Source: Bromus sterilis
Taxonomy: Eukaryota; Streptophyta; Magnoliopsida; Poales; Poaceae
Reading direction: 5' to 3'
Length of the DNA stretch: 64,000 bases
Assembly: GCA_950022295.1 (NCBI GenBank)
Contig: OX465596.1
Location: forward strand, 4,092,001-4,156,000
Positions within the stretch are counted from its first letter, which is position 1, and the number at the start of each line of letters is the position of its first letter. The translations under genes were made by a program, and so were the position numbers. Shown piece after piece: positions 45,857-56,474 of this stretch. The notes beneath the pieces were generated by a model, which made no database searches, was not told the DNA's origin, and was given only the letters and a program-made list of their open reading frames with translations.

Positions 45857-47872
45857 GAGCATCTCCAGCCGCTCACCAATAGGCCCCCAAGACGGTTCTA
45901 TTTGCGCCGGTTGGAGGAAAATCGTCCAGCCACGCCCCCAAGAGCCCAAATAGCGCCCGATTGGGCCAAAATTAAGTCCGGCGATCCCAAGCCAAACCCG
46001 GCGCGCTAGGGGTCGCTTGGGGTCGCCGGATGAAAGGAAAGCGCGCGCGATTTCGCGCGCCCCTCGCGCCGCGACCCACCTGTCGCGTGTGAACACGCGT
46101 CGTTGTCATCCTCTCGCCTCGGCTTCCCCGCACCTGCCGCCGCCGCAGCGAATCAATGCGGCGCCGGTGACGAGTCTGCGGCGCCGGTGACGAGTCCAAT
46201 CGGCGCAGAGAGCATCGATGCGGCGCGTCGAGATACCCAACGGTCCATCGACCGCGCCTTCGCGTGTCCCGCCGTTTGTTCGCGTTCTTCCCCGCTATAA
46301 AAAGGGGCTCGTCGGGGCGCTCTAGTCGCGCATTCTCTTCTCGAGCTCTCCTCTCTTTCTCGCCTTCTCTTCTCGAGCTCTCCACTCGATCGCCATGGCC
46401 GACGACAACCTCGCCCGCAACGGCTTCAGGAGCCGCAACCTGTCGCAGATGGAGGCGCTCCTCCTCGCGCAGGACGGCTACCCATGCCCGTCGGACACCA
46501 GGCCATCCCACGGGTGGGTGCTGTCCGCCGGCGGGGTGCCAGTGCCTCCTGTGCCTCTGGTGGGCTCCGGCGCGTTTCGCCGGGAGGTGGACGCCGTCCG
46601 CGCTACGATGACGGCGGCAGAGCGCGCCGACCCCGGCAACGCTCCAAACAACATGCCGTCCTGGGAGGCATACTTCGTCTCCCGGCGAGCCCAGGCCGTC
46701 GCCTCCACCAACGGCCTGACGCTGGTGGTTGGGCGCAACAACCGCGACGGGCGCCTCCAGTGGTGGAGCGTGCAGGGCCGCACGCTGGAGTACGTGATGC
46801 GGTACATCGAGAACGGCAACACGCCGCGTCTCGAGTACCCACCGCTGGGCTACGGAGCCGCGGTGACGGCCCGCCGCTCCTACAGCTGCGCCACGCCGCT
46901 GTGGACGACGCTGCCGCGCGACGACGACGACTCTTCTTCCTCCTCCGGCGGCCGACCTTCGCGCTCCACCGGCTCCCATTCATCGTGGCCGGCATTCTCG
47001 CCACCACAGTTCTTCACCCCGGTGAAAATCGAGGTGAAGCTGGAGGTGAAGAAGGAGCCCACCCTGGCGCCTTCCGGTCGCCTCAGCCGCGGCATCACCA
47101 TCGGCACCCCATCGGCGCAGCCAAAGCGCCGTGGCTTCCTGGGCTCCATGCTCGGGAAGAAGAAGGACAAGGAAGTCGCCCCGCCTCCGCCTCCCACCGA
47201 CGGCCGACGACGATGACAAGGAGCTTGCCGCCTAGATGGCGTGGTCGAGGAATGATTATATCGCCGAGCAGATGCGCCTCCAGCAGGAGGTGTGGGACCT
47301 CGCCGAGGCGAACAAGCGCGCCGAGGCGGCAAGGAAGAAGGCGTCACGCGGCGCGGTCAGCAGCAGCCGCAGAAAATGGGCGCCTCCACCACCGCCATCC
47401 ATTATGTTGGACGCCACACACGACGACGAGGACGAGGAGGCGCCGCTGCGGGTGCGCAGGAGAAGGGGGGCGCTCGGCGGCAGGACCTGTGGCGCGCAGG
47501 CCGGCATCAAGCCGGAGCCAAAGGATGGCGGCGGTGACGACGATGGCGCCGCCGGCGGCACTGTTGCAGGAGGCGCCCAGGAGACGTCCATGGACGCTCT
47601 CTACGCCATCCTCTTCCAGCAGTAGACTAGTTTTTTTTGTCGTTTATGTAAAATATGGCCGAATATTAATGAAATCGGTCGAAGTTGGTCTAATTTACTT
47701 GATTTCGCCCAAATTTACTCGAATTGGTCGAAATTTGGCCAAACTTGGGGGTATCTTGGGGCCGCGGCTGGATAGCCGGCCCCCCAAGCCACTATCGCCT
47801 CCCGAGCGCCCCCCAAGCGGCGCTAAAATAGCGCCGAAAATCGTCTTGGGGGGCGAACGGCTGGAGATGCTC
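45857..47872 (+). mobile_element. 2.0-kb TIR element carrying its own ORF, TAA target duplication
   Basis: Left end GAGCATCTCCAGCCGCTCAC and right end GGCGAACGGCTGGAGATGCTC are inverted repeats (GAGCATCTCCAGCCG exact over 15 bp). TAA flanks both sides (45854-45856 and 47873-47875). The 3-bp TAA/TTA target duplication is typical of PIF/Harbinger. The interior is GC-rich with its own core promoter (CTATAAAAAGG near 46297) and a long ORF that is not a transposase. A shorter relative with the same ends lies at 56475-57206. Confidence 0.8.
46395..47625 (+). pseudogene. Element-borne ORF of unknown function, broken in this copy
   Basis: The frame from 46395 to 47216 encodes 273 aa starting MADDNLARNGFRSRNL. 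It contains a compact central region (PSWEAYFVSRRAQ, LQWWSVQGRTLEYVMRYI) and a low-complexity Ser/Lys/Pro tail. Near 47,190 the frame shifts. In the adjacent frame DDDDKELAA runs into a TAG codon (47233-47235) and then MAWSRNDYIAEQMRLQQEVW continues to 47625. This second piece is coiled-coil-like with an acidic and Gly-rich tail. The simplest reading is one ancestral protein of about 400 aa broken by a small indel and a nonsense change. It lies inside the TIR element at 45857-47872. No transposase DDE motif is visible and no function is known to me. Confidence 0.6.
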
Positions 47873-47875
47873 TAA

Positions 47876-48516
47876 AGTCCTGCGACGCTCGTCCGCCATA
47901 AATCCACACTCCTGACAAGGTCGCATTACCACACAGCCGGTTTTCCCTTCCTATGTGAAAATTAATTTAACTCTTTAGAACAAGTCAAGCAGTTATCTAA
48001 AATTTATTCGAGTACTTCAAATTTGAGCCCGGACTCATACGCTCATGCACAAAAAACTCACCAAAAGATATACGACAAAAATAATCTATTTTTTATAATG
48101 AAAGATACTTAGGGGCTAGATGTTCATGTAAAATTTGAGCTTATTTGCATTTAGGAAGCTCACTGCAAAAAAGATAAATTCAGTCTAAAATAATGCATGA
48201 ACAGTAGCGTTCAAAGAAATTGTAAATTTGTCTTTTTTGCCACGAGCTCCCCAGATGTTCGAACATTTTCAAAATTTGCAGCAATAATCTCGCACATAAG
48301 CATCTTTCAGCACAAAAAATGGAGTTTTTTTAGCTTTTTATTTTATTTATTTATTGTCTCCCGGGTGTAGATGCACCGGGGCGCCGAATCCACGCTCTCA
48401 ATTTCTTTCATGTATCTTAAAACCAATTATTCCTCTAACAAAAATGATTCTTTCATAAATATTGCTCAATTCCAACAGTTTTCATAAAACATCTTCAGTG
48501 TTCTACATTTTAATAT
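47876..48516. other. AT-rich spacer, nothing recognised
   Basis: About 640 bp of AT-rich sequence between two transposons. No ORF, repeat or element end is recognisable. Confidence 0.5.
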
Positions 48517-49572
48517 TACCTCCGATCCATATTAGGGCCGGTTCTTTTGAGGTGTGGCTTATGCATAAGCTGCTCTGGAAATAAGCACTAGATAAGCTCT
48601 TGTGGAAATAAGCTTCTATGAATAAGCCATCGAGTTCTTTTCAGTTGTGTCTCTCCAGCTTATTTTGTATGTACCTAGTGAAAAATCTGTAATGCCCAAA
48701 TTTTATAGTTACACTTATGTATAGCAACTGAAACTAGAGATAAAAATGACACCTACAAACTGAAACCGCACGCACTTAAAAGTTCAGAAAAGAACATGCA
48801 CGTTGGCCGTGCGTGGTCGTGCCTCCGTGCGAGGCCGGGGCCCTTGGCCGTGCGTGGCCCGTGGCCTCCGCGCCGCCGGCTGGCTGCCCCTGGTCCTTGG
48901 TGCTGCCTGCGTTGACCGCACTGGGCGCCCTGGTGGCCGCCCCGGGCCTTGCGTGGCCGTGGCCTCTGGCCGTCCGCCCTCGGCCAGCTCCGCCCGGCCG
49001 CCCGTTGCCGCACCCTTTCCTCGCCCGTCCTGTTGCCACGCCCTTCCCTCGTCGGGCTCCTCCCCGCCCTGGCCGACCCTCCCCTCACTGCCCCTTCCCA
49101 TGGCCGCCGCTCTGGTGGATTATGCGCCCCAGCCCGTGGCGTGGCGGACGCGCCCTCTCCCGGGGCCACGCACCGGCCGGCTCCAGCAGAGGAAGGCGGC
49201 GGGAGGTGGCGGCCGGATGCGGGTAGAGGGGAGAGGACGAGGGATGGGGCGGGGATAGAGGGGGAGATGACGAGGGATGCGAGGGCAGTGGCATTTTTCT
49301 GTAATTTCAACCACTAGCGAGGGCAACCGGATATACCGCTTCGGCTCTTTGCGGAAAGCCGCTCGAAGCTGCCCCGGACCAGCTTTTTTCCAACGTGAAG
49401 AGAAGCCCAGTGAAGATAAGTTAAGCCCAAGTTAAAAAACGAGTTCTTTTTAGCTTTTGGCTTTTTTTTGACAATAAGCTGGAAAAAAACTGACCCTTAA
49501 TGGACTCAACTTTGTCTAGATTCGTACGTATCTAGACAAATTTAAGTTCATTAATATGATTCAGAGGGAGTA
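48517..49572. mobile_element. Stowaway MITE split by a later insertion
   Basis: The left piece (48517-48534) reads TACCTCCGATCCATATTA. The right piece (49497-49572) begins TTAATGGACTCAACTTTGTC and ends ATGATTCAGAGGGAGTA. Joined through a single TTA they form one near-palindromic Stowaway element with matching arms (CATATTAATGGACT against the reverse complement of AGTTCATTAATATG). The interruption is the element at 48535-49496. Confidence 0.88.
48535..49496. mobile_element. 962-bp PIF/Harbinger-type element nested in a MITE
   Basis: Ends are GGGCCGGTTCTTTT on the left and the reverse complement GGGTCAGTTTTTTT on the right. TTA is duplicated at 48532-48534 and 49497-49499. The host MITE supplies the empty site, so both junctions are exact. 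The outer 250 bp contain AATAAGC/GCTTATT repeats, while 48,800-49,260 is very GC-rich and unlike the ends, as if a host gene fragment was captured. Long ORFs there occur on both strands and are probably a composition effect. Confidence 0.8.
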
Positions 49573-50143
49573 TTATTTTATAACTACCATTTGAAACCCA
49601 ACAGCTACCTCTCCAACGGCTAGGTTGCTTGCAGAAGAAAAAAAATGCCTCTTCGAAGCGCTTGCTTTCACAGGGGGTAGGTTCTTCAGGCCGTTCGAGA
49701 TTGATGTGGTGTTCTTCTATCCATTGCAAAGCATTTAATCCAACGAAATTTTGCAAATGATCATATTTATATGATTTCCATCCCAAAAATCGACAACAAC
49801 ACTCGTAACTTTCAGAAAATGCATCCGGACGTGGACGGGGAAGGGGACGGATACCGGCCGTGGAAGAAGCAAGTTGCACGCATCTGACCGGCTGTCCTTG
49901 TATGGCAAGTTGCGGCATGCATCAGCGCGCTCTTCCAACACGAATCTATTTGTCGCCTCGCCACATGAAATATGCACCTTGGATTACATTTGCCACTTTA
50001 ATATGAACATCTACAAAAAAAAATCATTGCTTTTTAGTCTTTTTACTATTTATTTTCATTTTACTGTTCATTAGGGAGCATATAGTCCCCAAACTGCGCG
50101 TCCTATATATTCATCATATATAACAGGAAGCTACAACTAATTC
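49573..50143. other. Spacer, no gene recognised
   Basis: Mixed-composition sequence with short ORFs on both strands. No element end recognised. Confidence 0.4.
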
Positions 50144-51068
50144 AGGGACGAGGACGATGAGAGGTAGCCTCTCGCTGCTAGAAAGCCAGAGCGATGGGCG
50201 ATGGCGACGAGGGTCCCGCCATTGTGTGATGTGCTAAAGAGAGGGGTGCTGGTTTTACGATTTTCCTTGGTTTTTTTGTTCATATATTAAAATTTATATC
50301 AATGTCGAACCACTAAAAATAGGAAAAATATATTACATAAAATAATACATGTTTACAATCATGCATGCAAAATATTCTTCATGTATTTCATAAAACGATC
50401 TCCATGTACTTGGAAATTGTTCCCGCGTATTTGAAATGTTCACCAGATTTTTTAATTTTATTTCTTGTGGATTTCAAGTTTTCAACATGTTTTTTAAAAT
50501 GGTTCGCTACATACATACAAAAAATGTTTGTCACATATTTGGAAATGTTCCTTGCATATTTGAAAAAAAATCATTACATATTTGTAGAAAAAAAATATTG
50601 TGTATTTAAAAAAGTTAAATTTTCATTTGAAAAAAATCGCCACATGTTTAAATATCCACAATGTACTCCCTCCGATCCATAATAAGTGTCGCTCATCTAG
50701 TACAAAGTTTGTACTAGCTTAGTACAAATTGTGCGACACTTATTATGGATCGGAGGGAGTATTAAAAATGTTCATTGCTATTATAAAATCTTCGTACCAT
50801 ACAAGAAAAAATTTCATTCTTATATATGCATAAACGTCCATTACATATTATCAAAGATTTGTGTATATAATTTTTTTAACAAAATAGAGACAAAAGAATA
50901 AAGAACACATAAAGAAACCCAAAAATGCAGAAAACAGGAAAGAAAACTAAAAACACAGAGAAAAAACAAATAATAAACGAAATAAATACTGGCAGCGCCC
51001 CTCACTGGGCCGGCCTAAGTAGAAGAGGGTCTCTATTTCTGCCATATGCTGAGAATATTGCCTTCAGA
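50144..51068 (+). mobile_element. Non-autonomous element, copy A of an inverted pair
   Basis: This stretch matches the reverse complement of 61313-62120 from end to end. Shared features in order: a GC-rich head with GGGACGAGGACGATGAGAGG and CTCTCGCTGCTAGAAAGCCA; a body of short words such as AACATGTTTTT and CACATATTTG; ATATGCATAAACGTCCATTA; and a tail CTGGCAGCGCCCCTCACTGG followed by GCCGGCCTAAG. The body is non-coding. Copy A carries an additional Stowaway MITE absent from copy B. The family is not identified. Boundaries are those of detectable similarity. Confidence 0.75.
50664..50761. mobile_element. Intact 98-bp Stowaway MITE
   Basis: Bounded by TA, with perfect long arms CTCCCTCCGATCCATAATAA and TTATTATGGATCGGAGGGAG. 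It is inserted inside copy A of the inverted element pair. The corresponding site in copy B reads without it through a single TA, so both boundaries are confirmed. Confidence 0.95.
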
Positions 51069-52299
51069 ATAGTGCCTTCAAATCAAGTAGAATTACACAA
51101 ATACAAATCCATTTGTTTATTGATTTATCTTTGAGAGTAGCTGGTTTATAATTATATTTTTTTGCACCAAGAAATATGAGATAATTACCAGAATCACTAA
51201 AAAATTATAACCAAAAATTTCAAAATATTTATACAAAATAATCAAAATATCACATATAATTGAAAAAAAATTCTATAATCTACAAACTTGCTACTAACCC
51301 TCTAGATGATTTCAAGGCCCCATTTGTCTAACTGATCCTCCGGTCTCAGCCACTATGACCTTCTCTGCCATTGTCTACACCATGACAATCGACAGTCCGA
51401 CGTGTCCCATGGTGTCAAAAAATAAAAGAGCTTCGCGCCACGCCCTTATGAAACCTCGTAGGATGATATGGACACGCATGACTGAATTCTATCCGATCCA
51501 AATATCCTTGGCAAGATTTTCGATAGTAGTTTCAGAACACGTCGATGACCAAATTAAAGAGAACCGATCATGCAGAACGTTGTCGTGATGCGAGCAGAGC
51601 TCGAGGACCGCCATTTTCATTCACGACAGCAGGCCTCCACGCTGCTCCGGTCCAGGCCACCGCCGCCTGGCCAGCCACCATCGGCACTACCGCAGTGCCT
51701 ACCCGGCATAACAGGCCCCCAACCGCGCCACCGTAGTCAAGGTCGGATGTGAACGATAGCCCAGGCCCACGTCCACCGCCTCTGCCCGCATCTGCAGTGA
51801 GCCGAGCCCGGGCCGCTGCATCTTCACAATGCAGTGAGCGAAAACAAGTTTGAGCTCGCACCCGAGTGCAAGCAATATTTCATACGTATTTAGCGTATAC
51901 GCGTGCACACACATGTTGTCATCGTGGCAAGTTGATGACTTAACACGATGTGGGCAACATGTCATAAACACAAAGGAGAAAAAAAATGCATTCAGCTGCT
52001 CCTAAAGCGGTTGGATATGCGCACGGGGCCAGATAGAGGGTTGGTGCACCTAAATAACAAGGTCTGTGTCTTTGCAGTGCCGATGGATGTGCCGTGCACA
52101 TCCTAAGTATAACATGATGATGGATGTTGGCCACTCAGGTTATTGGATAGGACGACCGCTAGCGCTAGGTAGTATGTCTGTCTACCTTGCCACTAGTAGA
52201 GAGGGACGCCACTACTAGATTCCAACGGAATTGATCCAGGAGCTAACAATCGTCACGGTGCAGTGGGAGCTACATAAGTGGCAACTATAAGAGATGTAC
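51069..52299. other. Spacer with a GC-rich patch, no gene recognised
   Basis: AT-rich up to 51,300. Positions 51,590-51,830 are GC-rich with ORFs on both strands lacking recognisable domains. It may be degraded transposon DNA. Confidence 0.35.
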
Positions 52300-53865
52300 T
52301 TATTTGTTTGTAGTGCTGGCCATGTGTCATTTGCTACTGCAAACAAACTAATAGAGACAATTTTCGGTGACCTTAAACTGTGTTTTCTTAGCAGTAGCTC
52401 CCCCGCGTGGCCCCTCCTGTCACGACACGGGGGAACCCCGCCTGTAGCACCCCCCCCCCCCCTCCCTCCTCTGTCGTGGTCGGGCTGCGCGGAGCAAAGC
52501 TGCGCGCTCTCTGGCGGGCTCACATGCGGCGGCGGAATTTTCGCCGGAGGATGCCGGGGCGGTGGCCCTGGGTCGATGGTGGTGCTGCTCCTCTCCTGGA
52601 GATTTCGTGGCGCGCTGCTGGTCTGTGGGCGACGGTGGCATGGCCGGTGGTGTCCTTGGTGGTTGGCGGAGAAGAGAGCTTCAAACAACGAAGGAGTTAC
52701 TCGTGTTGGTTGAGGGAGTTCCGGGCGAAAGCCTTGACCCGACCTTGTCGATTCTGTCGAGGACGACGCTTTCGGGCGTCGTTTTTCTTCTTGAAGGTGT
52801 CTTCGTGGAACTCCTTTTCCTTTACGAGGGGCTTGGACTATCTCCGGGTGAAAACCTAAGCTTCAGATGTCTTTCGGAGCAACGGCAACGTCATCGGCTT
52901 TTCCCCCTTGGGGGCGTTGCTTGGGAGAGCTAGCTACTGTTTTGTTGCGCCTGGCTCTCTTCTGCGTCTGGTTGGTAGATGCCGAGGCGGCGGCCCCGGA
53001 CGGCTGGTGTAAGTCGAGGCGGCGGCCTCGGAAAGCGATGCGCGAGCCGGCCCCATGAGGCGAGGCATAGGCTCGCCCTTCGTTTGGATGGCAACCCTGA
53101 GCCACTTGGGTGGAAGGTTTGCCGGTCCGGTCGACGCTCTCTAGTGAGGGCGGTCTGACGTTACGTCGGGGAGGCGGCCCCGAATGTGGTGCGACGTTCG
53201 TGGTATGCGTACGATTGTCCTGTGCAGCATGGGCTGCGTGCATCCGTGTCGTGCGGCGTTGCAGCTCGAGTGTGGGTCGTGGCATGTCGGGGCAGCGGCC
53301 CTGGAAGGTGGTGTTAGTGGGCTGCGCAGAGCATAGCGTGATTGGTGGATGTCGGGGTGGCGGCCCTGGAATTTTGACGGTATCGAGCGCCTTAGACCTC
53401 GCCACACTTCTGTGGAAACGATGACGGTGGGAGTGATGCCGGCGACAAGGCAATGGTTGAGATAGAGATAGTCGGCTCTTTTTCGGCGTGTCTGCAGGTT
53501 TGCCTCGGTTCATTTTGTTGTTGTGAAATCGAAGCCGCGGTGACGAGGCCCTGTGATATACGATGACAGGCTGCAGGTGAACCATTGGGTGATCTTTCGT
53601 GGCGCCTACTGTGCCGGCTTCTGTCCTTCGGAGTTCACCACCAAAGTCGGAGCTGCATTGTTTGGTTGTATGTTCTAGTGTCGGCGATGATGTCTGAGGG
53701 GTGATGTGTTGCCGATGATGCATGTGTGCATTCTTGGCGAGGTATCTTAGGGGTGCCGCTTAACGATTGTGAGAGTTTTCGCTTGGTTTCCCTTAATTAA
53801 CCGAACAGCTCTGTTTCTTCCTTAATTAATAGATATGGCAAAGCTTTTGCCACACCGTTTCTTAA
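52300..53865 (+). mobile_element. LINE-like 3' portion ending in the GGCAAAGCTTTTGCC hairpin
   Basis: The end ATATGGCAAAGCTTTTGCC at about 53,834-53,852 forms the short hairpin typical of plant L1 3' termini. The fragment at 1864 ends in the analogous GGCAGAGCTCCTGCC. Upstream lies more than 1 kb of GC-rich untranslated-looking sequence with a recurring near-palindromic GCCGGGGCGGTGGCCCTGG motif. A 15-C run occurs near 52,450. No reverse transcriptase is visible, so the copy is truncated or this is only its 3' UTR. The class call rests mainly on the terminus. Confidence 0.45.
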
Positions 53866-55132
53866 TCTGTGTTATGGTAGCATAGCTAGTGTCACATCTT
53901 ATATCACTTGAAAGGAGAAGGTGTCATTGGGTCAATGCATGCACTCCTGCAGAGACAATAATAATGCACCAAGAGGCAGTAATATAAGCGCTTCCTTGCA
54001 AGAATAAGTTCATCATATTCAATCTTATCTGGACAAAGTAATCAAGCTTATATATGTGGCGTAATAATATAGTGATGAGATATTTGGCATCAGATCGGAT
54101 GAAAGTCTTTATGAAAGGTTTTCAACATGGCAATGAACCGGTAAAACTATCCTAATCGATCTAGGGCCACAGGGTGACACAGTCAAGCAGTCATAATAAG
54201 TCGGTCACGGCTCATAATCCATGCTAACTTTACATTTGCCCTTGTCAATGGAGCTCATATATATGTGTCCTGCCGATTTATATATCTAGCTGGGGTCAAA
54301 CGAAACTGGGCAGGAAGGCAGAGAAGGGAAGTGTCTACTCATGGAGCTCATATATATGTGTCCGAATGAAGCAAAAGGGTCGCCTGAACTACCCGTACTT
54401 GATCCGAGTTTCCGAATGCTGCTTTCACTGTGCACGCCAACCTGATCGATCAAAAGTTAAACAAAAGAAGCTCGAGCAATCACCATGATCTGCATACCAG
54501 CTGCTCCATCGCCATCGGCTTTCCATCTAGCTAGATAAAGCTAAGCTAGGAAAACTCCGCCTCGTTTAGATTCTGTCAATGCACGATACATGCTGTGTAT
54601 ACCCTAGATACGCAGAGGTAGAAGAATGTATATTTATCGTGTTTGTATCTTCTTGATGCTTTAACCATAATCTCAACTGATGGACGTGTCCCAAGAACCA
54701 TAAGAAACATATGCATCAGCAACCGTCGCATCCAATAGAGCGTTGCCGTTGGTGATCGAATGCATGCATATGATCGGAAGAGAACTGTTGGTGATGATCC
54801 ATAGCTAGTGTGACAACTGATAAGTGACAAGTGAAGTGAGCGCACCGTACGTCGTGGTGATTTATCCTTGACTAGCTAGCTAGATCAAGTGGTTGCCCAG
54901 CCTTTTCGGTTCAGCTATCCGGATCATCCAAGGTCCCAATTCGATGCAGTGGAGCCGTCGATCTGGTAGTGCTAGGCCAACCAATAACGTATGTAGCACT
55001 ACTCGCCATTTCCTCCTGGAGAACACCTGCATGACGACTAGCTCGTATCCTTTGCTTTTTACCATGATCCAGTCTCTCGTCTCCTTTTGTAATTAACCTC
55101 CATAATCGCCAGACGACGTCGCTTTTACCCCC
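53866..55132. other. Spacer, no gene recognised
   Basis: AT-balanced sequence without convincing ORFs. The string TGGAGCTCATATATATGTGTCC occurs twice (near 54,248 and 54,339), a small direct repeat about 91 bp apart. Nothing else recognised. Confidence 0.4.
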
Positions 55133-56240
55133 AACGTGCCGCCTTCCCCTTGCTTCATACACTAATTAACAATCATGTCCCTTCAAACTTGAAACTTATT
55201 TTGACTCTTTACATTCTATACCTTTATCACTTTTTTACATAGATAAACAAGCACTGAGAAGGTAAACGCACGCTAAACTACTAGTAGAAGCATCAAAAGC
55301 GTTCTACTAACTCGCTGGAGTAGCATTCGCTTGATTCCCAAACCAGGCCTTGACATTGTCGCCTAATGTTCTCATCCATCAACACAACTCCCTCTCCAGG
55401 TATTATATCATACCGTAGTGATCAACAAAGTTTGCAAAAAAAAAAAACGGAAAGGAATGACTTATGTGGTGTTCTGGATAAAGACAATTATATAAAAAGT
55501 TACTATATTCACATTTTTTGGGTTTGTATTTTTCTTTCCAAAAATACCGCATAAATCATTTCTTCACGGAACTTTACACACAATTATTATGCTAGGTCGT
55601 GATTATTAAAAAAAAGCTTCAAAAATATTTGTCTTCTTTTGAAATCAGGTGCATTGGCACCCATGTTCCCAAATGCACAACGTGTCCCCTTCCCCTTGCT
55701 TCATACACCAATTAACAATCATGTCCATTCAAGGTTGAAACCTAATTTGACTCTTTACATTCTACTCATTTCACTTTTTCACAAAGATAAACTAGCACTG
55801 AAAAGGTAAACTCACGCTAAACTACTAACAGCGGCATCAAAAGTTTTAGACTAACTCGCTCGAGTAGCATTGCTTGATTCCCAAACTAAGCTTTGACATA
55901 GTCGCCTAATATTCTTATCCATCAACACAACTACCTCTCCAGGTATTATATCATACCGTAGTAATCAAAAATTATGTAAAAAAAATGGGAAGGAATTACT
56001 TCTATGCTATTCTGAATTAAAAATATTCATAAAAGTTACTATATTCACACTTTTTGGACTTGCGATTTTACTTTTTTCCCCAGAATACCACAAAGATCAT
56101 TTCTATATCAACGGAAATTTTCACACAAGTATTATGCTAGGTCATGTTTATTACAAAAAAATTAAAAAATATGCAACTCTTTTTTCATTTTTAAAAATAA
56201 CTTTGTTTGAAATCGTGTGCATTAGCACCCATGTTCCAAA
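55133..56240 (+). repeat. Tandem duplication, two units of about 546 bp
   Basis: Units start at AACGTG (55133 and 55679). They match throughout: CTTCCCCTTGCTTCATACAC, ATTAACAATCATGTCC, CTCTTTACATTCTA, ACTCGCT(G/C)GAGTAGCATT, CCTCTCCAGGTATTATATCA, GTTACTATATTCACA, TTATGCTAGGTC and TTAGCACCCATGTTCC all recur in order. The copies have many point differences and small gaps. The block ends about 1.4 kb upstream of BAHD gene 2 and contains no ORF. Confidence 0.88.
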
Positions 56241-56474
56241 AGATCCACGCCAGCAAATATAGTTGCTACAATCTTTTAAGCAAGCAAAAGACCCATCAGT
56301 ATATTATCTTTACCTAGATATATATTTCTAGTAGCTAGACAATTAAGAACTTTTTCAACGGATTGTTAAGAAGTTTGTGTCCAAATGAAGGCACACCCAA
56401 CGCACGAGAGCCCGTGGTGGTATGGCGTGTGGCATGCACACTGGGCGTACAAACTCAAGATTGTTAAGAACTTA
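56241..56474. other. Short spacer between duplication and TIR element
   Basis: AT-rich 230-bp stretch with no recognisable feature. It ends in the TTA target site of the next element. Confidence 0.4.

Noticed and set aside
46484..47875. 463-aa ORF overlapping the element-borne gene
   Set aside because: It is out of frame with the MADDN protein, highly Arg/Pro-rich and runs through the element end, so it is a composition artefact.
48753..49317. Overlapping ORFs on both strands in the nested element
   Set aside because: All six frames are nearly open because of the GC content, and none has domain content.
52863..53723. 286-aa ORF on the - strand
   Set aside because: Low-complexity Pro/Arg/His-rich frame antisense to a LINE-like 3' region; no recognisable domain.
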